From assembly GCF_900055185.1 (NCBI RefSeq), contig NZ_FIZX01000001.1:868001-932000 (forward strand): a stretch of DNA of 64,000 nt. The letters run 5' to 3'. This stretch comes from Grimontia celer. GTDB lineage: Bacteria > Pseudomonadota > Gammaproteobacteria > Enterobacterales > Vibrionaceae. Made by a program: the position numbers and the translations under genes. Positions 8,504 through 17,923 of this stretch are shown piece after piece; within the stretch, counting starts at the first letter, position 1; each line of letters opens with the position of its first letter. The notes below the pieces were generated by a model. The model did no database searches. It saw only the letters and a program-made list of their open reading frames with translations, and was not told where the DNA came from.

Positions 8504-8890
8504 CTGTTCTAACTCTGCTTGTTCGAACCAACCCTCCCTCTCTTTATAAACCCCATCCAGAGAAATTCAAAAAGCCTCAGACGGCTCTTCATAAACCACT
8601 ATAGTCATATGCAAATCCGAGGTCTGACCTTAGACCAGAGCTGATAATGTGTTCCACGGGTGAGACTTTCTGAGACATTCTAAAGTCGCAACTTTCTTAG
8701 GGTAATTGAACGCTGTTCTAAATCAGTGCCAATAAGTGATTGATAATAAAACGCTGTTCAATAACAGTGATGAATAACTGGTCAGATTTGTTGGTTTATT
8801 CAGGCATTTTTGAATAGAAAACACTGTTTGATTGTTCAGTTTGCATTGGCTAGGTTGTGTTCACCACTCGAATACCAGGAGGGTATTAAC
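8504..8890 (+). promoter_or_regulatory. Intergenic region with repeated CGCTGTTC...CAGTG elements before the ECF sigma gene
   Basis: This 387-base gap holds two direct repeats of CGCTGTTC-(N5)-CAGTG type at 8711-8728 and 8752-8769, starting 41 bases apart, and a weaker third match at 8822-8840 (ACTGTT...TTCAGT). Each is partly palindromic (CGCTGT / ACAGTG). They look like operator sites for the promoter of the sigma gene. No RNA gene or credible ORF was seen. Confidence 0.45.
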
Positions 8891-9475
8891 ATGCATTCAG
8901 TGGATTCAACCTGTATTAAAAACAGTGAGCGTGAACAGATAGCTAAGATTCAGGCGGGGCACCCGTTAGCCCGCAACTACTTCGACCAACTGGTCGCGAG
9001 CTACCTGTCACCATTACATCGTCGATGCATGGCATGGTTAGGTTGTCCTTATGACGCGGATGACGTGTTGCAAGAAACCTTGGTGCGGAGTTTCCGCTAC
9101 ATCCACGCCTATCGCGGCGAAGCTGCATTCAGAAGCTGGTTATATGCGATTGCAGACAATCAGTGCAGAAGCTATTTGAAGAAGCGTGCGACACACTCGC
9201 AACGTTTCGTTTCAGACGAGTTGCAAGAGGAAGTTGGCGTTGAAGAGAAGTGTCCTGTGACCTCAGAACAGGGAATTTCAAATTCAGTGCAATCATTGGC
9301 TAAAACCGCACAGGAAATCCTTGTGCTGCGTTTTGAACATGACCTCTCGCTCGAAGAAATCAGTAACGTCCTCGGCCTTGGCCTGAGTGCGACGAAAATG
9401 CGTCTCTATCGCGCCATTGATGCGGCAGAGAAGCATGTGCTGAAGAACGAGGAGGGCCTGCTTGCAACGGCTTGA
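8891..9475 (+). CDS. ECF-type RNA polymerase sigma factor
   Basis: A 194-residue extracytoplasmic-function sigma factor. Region 2 is at about 30-95 (YDADDVLQETLVRSFRYI, then FRSWLYAIADNQCRSYLKK). Region 4 is at about 135-180 (LEEISNVLGLGLSATKMRLYRA helix-turn-helix). I chose the ATG at 8891 because AGGAGGG lies eight bases upstream; the frame is open further 5' but without such a site. No anti-sigma gene is adjacent: the next gene is convergent sdaA. Partial operator-like repeats upstream suggest regulated expression. The regulon cannot be told from sequence. Confidence 0.87.
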   Translation: MHSVDSTCIKNSEREQIAKIQAGHPLARNYFDQLVASYLSPLHRRCMAWLGCPYDADDVLQETLVRSFRYIHAYRGEAAFRSWLYAIADNQCRSYLKKRATHSQRFVSDELQEEVGVEEKCPVTSEQGISNSVQSLAKTAQEILVLRFEHDLSLEEISNVLGLGLSATKMRLYRAIDAAEKHVLKNEEGLLATA

Positions 9476-9500
9476 AATTCGAATAGCAAATCGTGAATAA

Positions 9501-9535
9501 AGAAAACCGCCTACTTGGGCGGTTTTCTTTTTTGT
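9501..9535. terminator. Bidirectional terminator between sigma factor and sdaA
   Basis: The stem AGAAAACCGCC / GGCGGTTTTCT has T-rich flanks on both strands and lies between convergent genes. Confidence 0.85.
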
Positions 9536-9570
9536 ACCTTAAGGTCAAAGGACCCTGTCACCAAACGCGA

Positions 9571-10932
9571 TTAGCAAATCACTTTGATTGCCAAACCACC
9601 CTGAGAGGTTTCGCGGTACTTCGCGTTCATGTCTTTACCGGTTTCCAGCATGGTTTCGATAACCTTATCCAGAGAAACACGTGGCTCAGAAGAACGGCGC
9701 AGCGCCATACGGGTTGAGTTGATGGCTTTCATTGCAGCAATACCATTACGCTCGATACATGGAACCTGTACCTGACCTGCAACAGGGTCACACGTCAGAC
9801 CCAGGTTGTGCTCCATACCGATTTCCGCAGCGATACACACTTGTTGTGGGCTACCACCCATCAGCTCTGCAAGACCCGCTGCTGCCATTGAACACGCAAC
9901 ACCAACTTCGCCCTGACAACCTACTTCCGCACCAGAGATAGATGCGTTTTGCTTGTACAGGCCACCAATCGCGCCAGAAACCGCAAAGTAACGGGTGTAC
10001 TCACGTGGGCTTACGGTTTGGATGAACTTGTCATAGTAAGCCAGAACCGCAGGGATGATGCCACATGCGCCGTTAGTTGGTGCGGTTACCACACGGCCGC
10101 CCGCTGCGTTTTCTTCGTTAACGGCAAACGCGAACATGTTTACCCAGTCAACCACTGCCATTGGGTCGTTCGAGAACTTCTCGGTAGACAGAAGCTGTTG
10201 GCGGAGCGCTGCCGCACGACGTGGAACACGCAGTGGACCAGGCAGCACGCCTTCGTTGTTCATGCCGCGATCCAGACACTCACGCATGGTGCGCCACACG
10301 TTACCGAAGTAGGTTTCGATTTCATCTTCAGTATGCATGGCACGCATGTTTGCCATGACAACCGCACTGATTGACAGACCAGTCTCTTTACAATGGTTAA
10401 GAAGCTCTTCTGCGCTGTTGAACTCGTAAGGAACAGCAACTTTATTTTCGTCTTCTTTGCCGAAGTTCTCTTCGTCAACGATGAAACCACCACCGATAGA
10501 GTAGTAAGTCTTGGCGTAGGCTTTCTCTTCACCAGACCAAGCAGTGATGGTCATACCGTTCTCGTGCAGAGGCAGGTTAGTGGTGTGGAAGTTCATACCG
10601 CCTTCACGTGGGAAGTCGACAGTGTGAAGTTGGATACCTACTGGCAGACGTTCGGTTTCTTCAACACGCGCGATGAAGCCAGGAATGCTGTCGATATCAA
10701 CGTTCTCTGGAGAGTTGCCCGCCAGGCCCATGATGATAGCCACATCAGTGTGGTGACCTTTACCGGTCAGAGACAGAGAACCATAGACATCCACAGTGAT
10801 CTTGGTGATGTCCTGCAGCTTCTCCATGCGGGTCAGATCGTCGATGAATGATTTACCGGCTTTCATTGGGCCAACAGTGTGCGAGCTGGAAGGACCTACG
10901 CCGATTTTGTAGATATCAAAAACGCTGATCAT
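9571..10932 (-). CDS. sdaA: L-serine ammonia-lyase (iron-sulfur serine deaminase)
   Basis: 453 residues, the normal length for the single-chain bacterial enzyme. It converts L-serine to pyruvate and ammonia using an oxygen-sensitive 4Fe-4S cluster. The N-terminus [23 protein letters not shown] is diagnostic for SdaA/SdaB. The cluster cysteines are visible in [19 protein letters not shown] and VPCIERN. The gene lies downstream of the serine transporter sdaC on the same strand, so uptake and degradation of serine are grouped, but a terminator at 11096-11132 separates them. A hairpin lies just before its ribosome site (10949-10977). Confidence 0.95.
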   Translation of the reverse strand: MISVFDIYKIGVGPSSSHTVGPMKAGKSFIDDLTRMEKLQDITKITVDVYGSLSLTGKGHHTDVAIIMGLAGNSPENVDIDSIPGFIARVEETERLPVGIQLHTVDFPREGGMNFHTTNLPLHENGMTITAWSGEEKAYAKTYYSIGGGFIVDEENFGKEDENKVAVPYEFNSAEELLNHCKETGLSISAVVMANMRAMHTEDEIETYFGNVWRTMRECLDRGMNNEGVLPGPLRVPRRAAALRQQLLSTEKFSNDPMAVVDWVNMFAFAVNEENAAGGRVVTAPTNGACGIIPAVLAYYDKFIQTVSPREYTRYFAVSGAIGGLYKQNASISGAEVGCQGEVGVACSMAAAGLAELMGGSPQQVCIAAEIGMEHNLGLTCDPVAGQVQVPCIERNGIAAMKAINSTRMALRRSSEPRVSLDKVIETMLETGKDMNAKYRETSQGGLAIKVIC

Positions 10933-10948
10933 GTGTCATACCTCAGTC

Positions 10949-10977
10949 AATGCCCGTGGTTTACGTGGACGGGCATT
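10949..10977 (-). promoter_or_regulatory. Hairpin in the 5' untranslated region of sdaA
   Basis: Perfect eight-base arms AATGCCCG / CGGGCATT flank a 13-base loop. It ends 17 bases before the sdaA start codon, just upstream of the ribosome site (AGGT on the minus strand). No T run follows, so it is not a standard terminator. It could protect the mRNA or modulate sdaA translation. Confidence 0.4.
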
Positions 10978-11095
10978 TGGATTAATTCGTTTATATCCAT
11001 CCGTGGAGGTGACATGTTGCTGAGCCGATATACCCTAGGTTTTGCTGACCTTAAATGTTAGGTATTTACCTTTCCGTGGCTCAGTGAAAAAAGCA

Positions 11096-11132
11096 AAAAA
11101 GAGCAAGGAATTTAAGCATCCTTGCTCTTTTG
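11096..11132 (-). terminator. Terminator after sdaC
   Basis: On the minus strand AAAAGAGCAAGGA pairs with TCCTTGCTCTTTT and is followed by T residues. It sits 25 bases beyond the sdaC stop. Confidence 0.85.
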
Positions 11133-11156
11133 GGGCTGTGCATTCTACACGATTTA

Positions 11157-12422
11157 TTAGGCGATGAAACCGTACATAATCGCTGAAATCGCTACCATAC
11201 CCATGAAAGTGACGAAGATGTTGCTCGCCTTACCGCCGTACTTCTGCATAGACGGTACTTTCTTGATAGCGTACATCGGCATGATAAACAGAATGGTCGC
11301 GATGATTGGGCCACCCAGTGACTCGATCATACCCAGAATGCTTGGGTTGATGGTTGCAACAATCCAGCTGGTGATGATAACGAATGCCACGGTGAACATA
11401 TCGATTTTCTTCATGTTCACTTGCTTACCGCGAGAGCGCAGTTGCTTAATGATGATACCGTTCAGACCTTCACGTGCACCCATGTAGTGACCGAAGAAAG
11501 AAGAAACGATAGCAACGAAGGCAACAACTGGACCCAGATAAGAGATGAATGGGCTTTCATGTTTGTTCGCCAGGTAAGACAGAACCGCCAGGTTTTGTGC
11601 TTTTGCTTCTGCCAGATCAGCAGGCGTCAGGCTCAGAACACAAGAGAATACGAACAGCATGACGAAACCAAGCAGCATGCCCGAGGTGCGGAACAGGATT
11701 TGGTTTGATTTACGCTCAGCGTTGTCACCGTAGTCGCGGGTCTGTGCCATAGAGAACGCAGAGATCGCAGGGCTGTGGTTGAACGCGAAAACCAGAACTG
11801 GGATAGAGATCCACAGGGTGGTCATGAAATCACCCGCTGTAGGAATTTGCTGCAGTGCAGACATGTTCCAGTCAGGGATCAGGTAGATAGACATGAACAG
11901 CAGGATGGCAACCAGAGGGTAAACCAGGAACTGAGTCACTTTCAGCATCAGTTTCTCACCCGCCAGCATGACTGACATCATACCCATGATCAGGATGATA
12001 GACAGAACAGCGCGTGGCAGAGATTCCATGCCAAGCTGGTTAACCATGAAAGAGTCAACAGTGTTGGTGATACCAACACCGTAAATCAGAACGATCGGGT
12101 AAATCGCGAAAAAGTAAAGCAGAGTGATGAGTTTACCCGCAGTCGCGCCGAAGTGCTCTTCAACCACTTCAGTGATGTCGCTGCCTGGCTTCTTAGAAGA
12201 CAGAACGAAACGTGCAAGGCCACGGTGAGCCAGATAAGTCATAGGACCAACCAGGATTGCCAGGGCAACCAGAGGCCAGAAACCGTTCAGACCAGCGTTA
12301 ATAGGAAGGAACAGAATACCTGCACCTACCGCTGTACCAAACAGAGATAGCATCCAGGTGGTGTCTTGAGCAGACCACTTCATTTTGTCTGCGCTCGAAG
12401 TCGTGGTTGACTGAGTTTGCAT
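11157..12422 (-). CDS. sdaC: Serine/proton symporter of the HAAAP family
   Basis: A 421-residue inner-membrane permease with about eleven hydrophobic segments. The N-terminal [21 protein letters not shown] motif is typical of the hydroxy/aromatic amino acid permease family and of SdaC in particular. It imports L-serine with protons, feeding the serine deaminase encoded just downstream. Gene order sdaC then sdaA/sdaB is common in gamma-proteobacteria. A roughly 200-base gap on its 5' side (12423-12624) must hold the promoter. Confidence 0.92.
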   Translation of the reverse strand: MQTQSTTTSSADKMKWSAQDTTWMLSLFGTAVGAGILFLPINAGLNGFWPLVALAILVGPMTYLAHRGLARFVLSSKKPGSDITEVVEEHFGATAGKLITLLYFFAIYPIVLIYGVGITNTVDSFMVNQLGMESLPRAVLSIILIMGMMSVMLAGEKLMLKVTQFLVYPLVAILLFMSIYLIPDWNMSALQQIPTAGDFMTTLWISIPVLVFAFNHSPAISAFSMAQTRDYGDNAERKSNQILFRTSGMLLGFVMLFVFSCVLSLTPADLAEAKAQNLAVLSYLANKHESPFISYLGPVVAFVAIVSSFFGHYMGAREGLNGIIIKQLRSRGKQVNMKKIDMFTVAFVIITSWIVATINPSILGMIESLGGPIIATILFIMPMYAIKKVPSMQKYGGKASNIFVTFMGMVAISAIMYGFIA

Positions 12423-12624
12423 CGTTTAATCACCAAAAATAATACGGAACAGATCGGGAACTGATGCGTATTGTTTACATTTTTTTCACTGTAAACTGTG
12501 ATGGAGATCATTTTTGTGGCAACAATATTTCGTGCGACGAATTTATTTGATCTCACCACATTCACATTTTTTATGGTTTAAAAACGTTGTTTAAAGACCC
12601 TAAAAAAAGTTTAGGTATTAAAAA

Positions 12625-13317
12625 TTAGTTGAGGGAAAGTTGCTGGCTGAGGGCATGAAGTATCTGAGCCGTAACACCCCAGATCAGGTGGTTTTCATAG
12701 CTCATGGCGTAGATGTGGTAGGTGTTACCACGAACATGGAAAGGTTGCTTGGTGATGGCGTCGCGTCTCAAAAATTGAGCGAGTGGCACCTCAAAAAGGC
12801 TGTGAACCTCATTGGCATCCAGCACGGGTGTGTAATCGGCATCCACAAAAGCGATAACAGGCGTAACAAGGTAGCCGCTGACGGTTGGAAGTGGCGCTAA
12901 GCAGCCAAGGAGATGTGCTCTGTCAGTGGTGACGCCAATCTCTTCTTCCATTTCACGGATTGCCGTTTCGACGATATCCGTGTCCGATTCTTCGACTTTA
13001 CCACCGGGGAAGCTAATTTGGCCTGGGTGATGTTTCAAATGCGTTGCGCGTTTGGTTAACAAGACATGAAGTTCGCCATCACGTTCTGCAAGGGCGATCA
13101 TCACAGCGGCAGGACGAAGATCTGGTGATCCTTCCCGACGTATGGCATCGGTCGCACGTTGAATCACGCGTTTGTCGTAATGGTAACTGGGGCTCAGGCT
13201 AAAACGCTGTACTAACCAATGGCGGGAGAGGGGACGCATCGGGCTTTGGCGTGTCTGATGCGCCAGAATTGCTGGTTGCTGTAGCGAGGTGTTATCCATC
13301 CATGGTGTTTTTAACAT
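12625..13317 (-). CDS. nudL: Nudix CoA/acyl-CoA pyrophosphatase
   Basis: A 230-residue Nudix hydrolase. The complete Nudix box is present, GGKVEESDTDIVETAIREME followed by EEIGV. It is directly preceded by LLTKRATHLKHHPGQISFPG, the UPF0035 motif of coenzyme A-cleaving members. It cleaves CoA to 3',5'-ADP and phosphopantetheine. The gene follows pabB closely (37 bases), the same order as pabB-nudL (yeaB) in Escherichia coli. An alternative start at Met7 is possible. Compared with E. coli NudL (about 190 residues) it has an N-terminal extension of about 35 residues. Confidence 0.9.
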   Translation of the reverse strand: MLKTPWMDNTSLQQPAILAHQTRQSPMRPLSRHWLVQRFSLSPSYHYDKRVIQRATDAIRREGSPDLRPAAVMIALAERDGELHVLLTKRATHLKHHPGQISFPGGKVEESDTDIVETAIREMEEEIGVTTDRAHLLGCLAPLPTVSGYLVTPVIAFVDADYTPVLDANEVHSLFEVPLAQFLRRDAITKQPFHVRGNTYHIYAMSYENHLIWGVTAQILHALSQQLSLN

Positions 13318-13353
13318 GCGTCCTACCTAGTTCTGAATGCGCTGTACCGCCTC

Positions 13354-14724
13354 TTATGAAGACAGCACAGGAAGAATCCGACTGAGCTTGTCGAGTGTTT
13401 CCTGATACTCCGATGCCGCCTCACTGTCTGCGACCACGCCGCCGCCAGCCCAGGCATAAATGTGCTGCTGATGGCAGACCAGCGTACGAATCGTAATGCT
13501 GGTGTCCATGGTGCCACAACGACTCAAGTAGCCAATGCTGCCACAGTAAATGCTGCGTCGATGCGGCTCCAGCTCCTCGATGATCTCCATAGCGCGTACT
13601 TTTGGTGCGCCAGTTATCGATCCACCGGGAAAACAGGCACGGAGCAAATCTTCGCCGTACTTATCATCAGAAAGCGTTCCCGTTACGGTACTGACCATAT
13701 GATGGACGGCCGGAAATGTCTCAATATCAAAAAGTTTAGGTACATTTACCGAACCTGGCGAGGCCACACGGCCAATATCATTGCGAAGAAGGTCAACAAT
13801 CATCAGGTTTTCGGCGCGATCTTTCTGTGCGTTCTTCAAGCAATGGATGTTTGCCGCATCCACTGCAGCGTCGTTGTGGCGAGGGCGGGTGCCTTTAATT
13901 GGCTTGGTTTCAATCTCTCTGCCATGCAACTGCAAGAAGCGTTCTGGAGAGACAGAAAGAATGGCAGAATCTTCCAAACGAATAAAGCCAGAGAAGGGCG
14001 CGCCATTGGTTTTGGCCAGCTTTTGATAGGCTTCCCACTCGCTGCCTTGGTAAGGCGCTTCAAAGCGTTGAGCAAGATTGATTTGGTAACAATCACCCGA
14101 CGTTAGATACGCCTGCACACGGTCGAACTTCTCTTCATAGGTTTCCGGCGTCATGTTCGCCTGCCATTCACCTTTCAAAGAGAATGCTGAGGCTTCTGCT
14201 TCCTGATGGCCTTCTAGCCATGAAAGTCGGTTTTCACCCTCAGGTTGGATCAGCACCAGCTTTTTCTCTTTATGGTCTGCAATCACTGCCCAGTCATAAA
14301 TACCCACAGCCATATCTGGAATGTCGATATCGCGGGTAGCCAGCTCAGGCAAAGTTTCTACCTGACGGCCAAGGTCATAAGCGAAATAGCCCAATGCCCC
14401 GCCGAGGAATGGCCAAGGTGCGATAGGCTCTGTGCGAGGTAAAAGTGAAAGCTGAAGTGCGTGCAATTCTTCGAACGGATCAGTCTCGCTGGATGCGGTG
14501 CGACCGTCACGATACCAAATGCGGTTTATGCCGTTTTCACTGCAAAGCGTCGCGATGGGGTCCGCCACTAGAATATCAAAGCGGTTATCCGGATGTTTTT
14601 CCGCTGCAGACTGCAGCAGCATTGCCCAAGGTTGGGATTCAATACGGGAAAAAAGCGACGTGAGTGCTGATGGCGAGTACTCAAGAAACTGCAGAGTGAT
14701 AGGCATTCGTCTCGATTCGGTCAT
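13354..14724 (-). CDS. pabB: Aminodeoxychorismate synthase component I
   Basis: 456 residues of the chorismate-binding family. It joins chorismate and ammonia (from PabA) to make 4-amino-4-deoxychorismate for folate. Recognisable motifs include ISVSPERFLQLHGREIETKPIKGT-like residues (seen as SPERFLQLHG and IETKPIKGTRPR), NLMIVDLLRNDIGRV, and CFPGGSITGAPKVRAMEII near the C-terminus. KPIKGTRPR with an alanine-type PIKGT marks PabB rather than TrpE. It is co-directional with nudL downstream. The divergent neighbour is fumarase; the 299-base gap between them contains both promoters. Confidence 0.93.
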   Translation of the reverse strand: MTESRRMPITLQFLEYSPSALTSLFSRIESQPWAMLLQSAAEKHPDNRFDILVADPIATLCSENGINRIWYRDGRTASSETDPFEELHALQLSLLPRTEPIAPWPFLGGALGYFAYDLGRQVETLPELATRDIDIPDMAVGIYDWAVIADHKEKKLVLIQPEGENRLSWLEGHQEAEASAFSLKGEWQANMTPETYEEKFDRVQAYLTSGDCYQINLAQRFEAPYQGSEWEAYQKLAKTNGAPFSGFIRLEDSAILSVSPERFLQLHGREIETKPIKGTRPRHNDAAVDAANIHCLKNAQKDRAENLMIVDLLRNDIGRVASPGSVNVPKLFDIETFPAVHHMVSTVTGTLSDDKYGEDLLRACFPGGSITGAPKVRAMEIIEELEPHRRSIYCGSIGYLSRCGTMDTSITIRTLVCHQQHIYAWAGGGVVADSEAASEYQETLDKLSRILPVLSS

Positions 14725-15023
14725 TTTCGTGTTTTTGTGATCGGCATTGAAGCGTCTGTTGGCGCTAAATCGGCCGTAAGAGTATCATAATCGTGGCTTT
14801 TAAAGCTAAGTTTGGAAAGTGAAAAATCAAGCGGCGAAAAGTCATTCGCCCAAACAAGGACGCGAGAGGGTCGCTTCTCTGGCAAAGCTGCCGAATAAGA
14901 GAAAGCGGCCTACTATTTTGTAATACCTATACGTAATACAAAGCTCGACTGGAAGCACTGTTTAGCCCGCATTGATAAGTGAGCGAACAGCGCCAAGGAA
15001 TCATAAAAATTAAAGAGGCAACT

Positions 15024-16538
15024 ATGACTGTCATTCGTAAGGAAGATGTCATCGACAGTGTCGCTGACGCCCTACAGTACATCTCCTACTATCACCCTAT
15101 CGATTTTGTTCAAGCCCTCGAAAAGGCGTACGAAAAAGAGCAAAGCCAAGCGGCAAAAGACGCCATCGCCCAAATTCTGATCAACTCCCGCATGTCAGCA
15201 GAAGGCAAACGCCCAATCTGTCAGGACACGGGCATTGTCACCTGCTTCGTGAACATCGGCATGGATGTTCAGTGGGAAAGCGACCTCACCGTTCAACAAA
15301 TGGTCGATGAAGGTGTACGCCGCGCATACAACAACCCAGACAACCCACTGCGTGCCTCTGTGGTTGCAGACCCAGCGGGTACCCGTAAGAACACCAAAGA
15401 CAACACTCCAGCGGTTGTTCACATCAACATGGTGCCGGGTGACAAAGTGGAAATTCAAATCGCGGCGAAAGGCGGCGGTTCTGAAAACAAAACCAAGATG
15501 GTAATGCTCAACCCATCTGACGATGTAGCAGCGTGGGTAGAGAAAACCCTGCCAACCATGGGGGCAGGCTGGTGTCCACCGGGTATGCTCGGCATTGGTA
15601 TTGGCGGTACAGCAGAGAAAGCCGCTGTGCTGGCAAAAGAATCTCTGATGGAACACATCGACATTCAAGAACTGATTGACCGTGGCCCAGAAAACGCAGA
15701 AGAAGAGCTTCGCCTTGATATCTTCAATCGCGTGAACAAACTGGGTATCGGCGCACAAGGCCTTGGCGGCTTAACCACCGTTGTTGATGTGAAAATCAAA
15801 ACCGCGCCGACGCACGCAGCGTCTAAGCCTGTGTGTTTGATCCCTAACTGTGCCGCGACTCGCCACGTTCACTTCACCCTTGATGGTTCAGGCCCAGCCG
15901 ACCTTCAGCCGCCAAAACTGGAAGAGTGGCCAGAAGTCACCTGGGAAGTGGGCGAAAACGTTCGTCGTGCAAACCTGGATGAAGTCACTAAAGAAGACAT
16001 CCAAGAGTGGAAGACAGGTGAAACGGTTCTGCTTTCAGGCAAAATCCTGACCGGTCGTGATGCCGCACACAAACGCATTCAGGAAATGCTGAACAGCGGT
16101 CAAGGCTTGCCAGATGGCGTGGACTTCAACGGACGCTTCATTTACTACGTAGGCCCTGTAGATGCAGTGGGCGATGAAGCTGTTGGCCCTGCAGGCCCAA
16201 CCACTTCAACCCGTATGGACAAGTTCACTGACATGATGCTGAGCGAAACTGGTCTTATCGGCATGATTGGTAAGGCAGAGCGCGGCCCTGCAACGGTTGA
16301 ATCCATCAAAGAACACAAAGCGGTATACCTGATGGCCGTTGGCGGCGCTGCTTACCTTGTTGCAAAAGCCATCAAGAAAGCACGTGTTGTAGCGTTCGAA
16401 GATTTGGGTATGGAAGCGATTTACGAGTTTGATGTCGTAGATATGCCAGTGACCGTTGCCGTCGATTCGCGCGGTGACAACGCCCACCAAATCGGCCCAG
16501 ACACCTGGAAGGTGAAAATCGCCGAAATGGAAGGCTAA
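15024..16538 (+). CDS. Class I fumarate hydratase (iron-sulfur)
   Basis: 504 residues from the ATG at 15024, which has AAAGAGG at good spacing. The frame extends upstream to 14979, but that N-terminus is not family-like. It catalyses fumarate to malate in the TCA cycle with a 4Fe-4S cluster. Family motifs are clear: RPICQDTGIVTCFVNIG with a cluster cysteine, GGGSENKTK, LPTMGAGWCPPGMLGIGIGG, KPVCLIPNCAATRH and, in the C-terminal swivelling domain, LTGRDAAHKRI and GPTTSTRMD. Placement beside pabB matches the gene order known in Vibrio. fumA would be the usual symbol, although paralogues can exist. Confidence 0.94.
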   Translation: MTVIRKEDVIDSVADALQYISYYHPIDFVQALEKAYEKEQSQAAKDAIAQILINSRMSAEGKRPICQDTGIVTCFVNIGMDVQWESDLTVQQMVDEGVRRAYNNPDNPLRASVVADPAGTRKNTKDNTPAVVHINMVPGDKVEIQIAAKGGGSENKTKMVMLNPSDDVAAWVEKTLPTMGAGWCPPGMLGIGIGGTAEKAAVLAKESLMEHIDIQELIDRGPENAEEELRLDIFNRVNKLGIGAQGLGGLTTVVDVKIKTAPTHAASKPVCLIPNCAATRHVHFTLDGSGPADLQPPKLEEWPEVTWEVGENVRRANLDEVTKEDIQEWKTGETVLLSGKILTGRDAAHKRIQEMLNSGQGLPDGVDFNGRFIYYVGPVDAVGDEAVGPAGPTTSTRMDKFTDMMLSETGLIGMIGKAERGPATVESIKEHKAVYLMAVGGAAYLVAKAIKKARVVAFEDLGMEAIYEFDVVDMPVTVAVDSRGDNAHQIGPDTWKVKIAEMEG

Positions 16539-16570
16539 GCCCAAACGGCATCTGCTTGAAAACCAATAAA

Positions 16571-16595
16571 ACCGCAGCCTAGGCCGCGGTTTTTG
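16571..16595 (+). terminator. Terminator after the fumarase gene
   Basis: ACCGC / GCGGT arms around AGCCTAGGCC (itself self-complementary) are followed by TTTTTG. Confidence 0.85.
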
Positions 16596-16717
16596 TTTGT
16601 CGATTGCTTGAGGTTGATCGTAGAAGTATTGCCACAATTTCTATTGGTATGCCTAGTTTATTAGTATTTCAATCAATACGACTGCTGGGCCACACGCGCA
16701 GGGGCGGTAGCGTGGAA

Positions 16718-17683
16718 TCAAAGTAGCCTAGATAGAGGGCTGATGACTCCGTTGGCACCATTATTTAAAACATGTGTGTATATCTGCGTGGTTCTAATAT
16801 CAGAATGTCCTAACTGCTCTTGAACCGTCCTAATGTCTGCTCCGGCTTCTAGAAGATGTGTAGCAAATGAGTGTCGAAGTGTGTGACAACTTACCGCTTT
16901 GCTTATTTGAGCTTCTCTTGCCGCACGCTTTATTGCTCTTCGAATGGTCGTTTCATCTAAGTGATGACGCCGAATCAAGGATGAGCTAGGGTCTACCGAA
17001 AGTTTGCTAGAGGGAAACAGAAATTGCCATCCAAGCTGTTTGCTTGCTGCGGGGTATTTCTTTGCTAACGCATTTGGAAGCCAGACGCCGCTGAAGCTAG
17101 GGTTAGAAATGTCTTTCTCAAAGTATTTATCAGCTATCGCAATTTGGTTTCTAATCAAGGGAACAAGTTCTTTGGCTAGGGTGACTTTTCGGTTTTTATT
17201 CCCCTTTCCTTGCCAAACAAAAACGGCGTAATAGTCAAAATCAATATCCTGCACTCTGAGTCTAAGCATTTCAGTGACTCTCAATCCGCTACCATACATC
17301 AGTTTTATCGGAAGGCTAAGGTTAGGAGGAAGATGTTGGAAGAGGCGTATAGTCTCATCTTTGGTCAGTACGACGGGAAGTTTTGGGGATACTTTTGATC
17401 TATTGAAAGACAAATTTTCTCTAAGCGGTTTTTTTATATATTGCCGATAGAGAAAAACAACGGCGTTGAGCGCTGTTGCTTGACTTTTCACAGCCAGTTT
17501 TCGCTCATTTGCTAAATATGTTAAAAATCGCTCTACCTCCTCGTCTCCCATATCTGCGGGATGCTTTTTGTTGGTATAGATAATAAACATCTTTATCCAG
17601 TAGATGTATGTGTCAACCGTTCTCTTAGAATAGTGACGTGAATACATAAACTCGCAGACTGATTGGAGAAAGGGCGATTTCAT
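16718..17683 (-). CDS. intI: Integron integrase (IntI-type tyrosine recombinase)
   Basis: A 321-residue tyrosine recombinase that inserts and excises cassettes by recombining attI and attC. Seen: N-terminal SAM-like arm (residues 1-95), catalytic Arg in YGSGLRVTEMLRLRVQDIDF (about 136), the HTLRHSFATHLLEAGADI box (His-x-x-Arg) and catalytic Tyr in TQIYTHVLN. Between them is the extra segment FLFPSSKL...RRHHLDETTIRRAIKRA, which is found only in integron integrases. It appears intact. It is divergent from the cassette array, as in all mobile and chromosomal integrons, and a LexA box overlaps its promoter region. Confidence 0.96.
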   Translation of the reverse strand: MKSPFLQSVCEFMYSRHYSKRTVDTYIYWIKMFIIYTNKKHPADMGDEEVERFLTYLANERKLAVKSQATALNAVVFLYRQYIKKPLRENLSFNRSKVSPKLPVVLTKDETIRLFQHLPPNLSLPIKLMYGSGLRVTEMLRLRVQDIDFDYYAVFVWQGKGNKNRKVTLAKELVPLIRNQIAIADKYFEKDISNPSFSGVWLPNALAKKYPAASKQLGWQFLFPSSKLSVDPSSSLIRRHHLDETTIRRAIKRAAREAQISKAVSCHTLRHSFATHLLEAGADIRTVQEQLGHSDIRTTQIYTHVLNNGANGVISPLSRLL

Positions 17684-17698
17684 AGATGTTTAACTATA

Positions 17699-17714
17699 CT
17701 GTTTATATACACAG
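17699..17714 (-). promoter_or_regulatory. LexA (SOS) box upstream of intI
   Basis: CTGTTTATATACACAG matches the LexA consensus CTGT-N8-ACAG exactly and lies 16-31 bases upstream of the intI start codon. SOS control of integron integrases is established for Vibrio and class 1 integrons. Confidence 0.85.
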
Positions 17715-17750
17715 TTCTTACTCTATAGTAAGAAATTGCAGAATTTAAAT

Positions 17751-17860
17751 GCGGGACGCCCGTTTTTGTCAGTTTGCAAACATAGTCATAGTTCTATGTG
17801 ATTGATAATATTGATGTAAGATGCGCGGTGATACGGTGGTTAGCGTACTAATCGGGCGTC
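17751..17860. repeat. Inverted repeat in the intI-attI spacer
   Basis: GCGGGACGCCCG (17751-17762) is matched by the inverse CGGGCGTC at 17853-17860, continuing with one mismatch (10 of 12 in total). It brackets about 90 bases between the integrase promoter and attI. Function unknown. Confidence 0.5.
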
Positions 17861-17901
17861 TCGGTTTTGGACTAAACGGGCTTTATGCCCGCTAATAAGT
17901 T

Positions 17902-17908
17902 GTTAGGC
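17902..17908 (+). other. attI-like core site of the integron
   Basis: GTTAGGC at the first cassette junction fits the GTTRRRY core. It lies about 220 bases from intI, and immediately right of it comes the ribosome site of the first cassette gene. A GGGC...GCCC hairpin (17880-17891) precedes it. The full attI boundaries cannot be defined from sequence alone. Confidence 0.7.
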
Positions 17909-17923
17909 ATATAGGAGGAAATA

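Noticed and set aside
15195-15758. 187-codon minus-strand ORF inside the fumarase gene
   Set aside because: Shadow of the strongly conserved class I fumarase reading frame.
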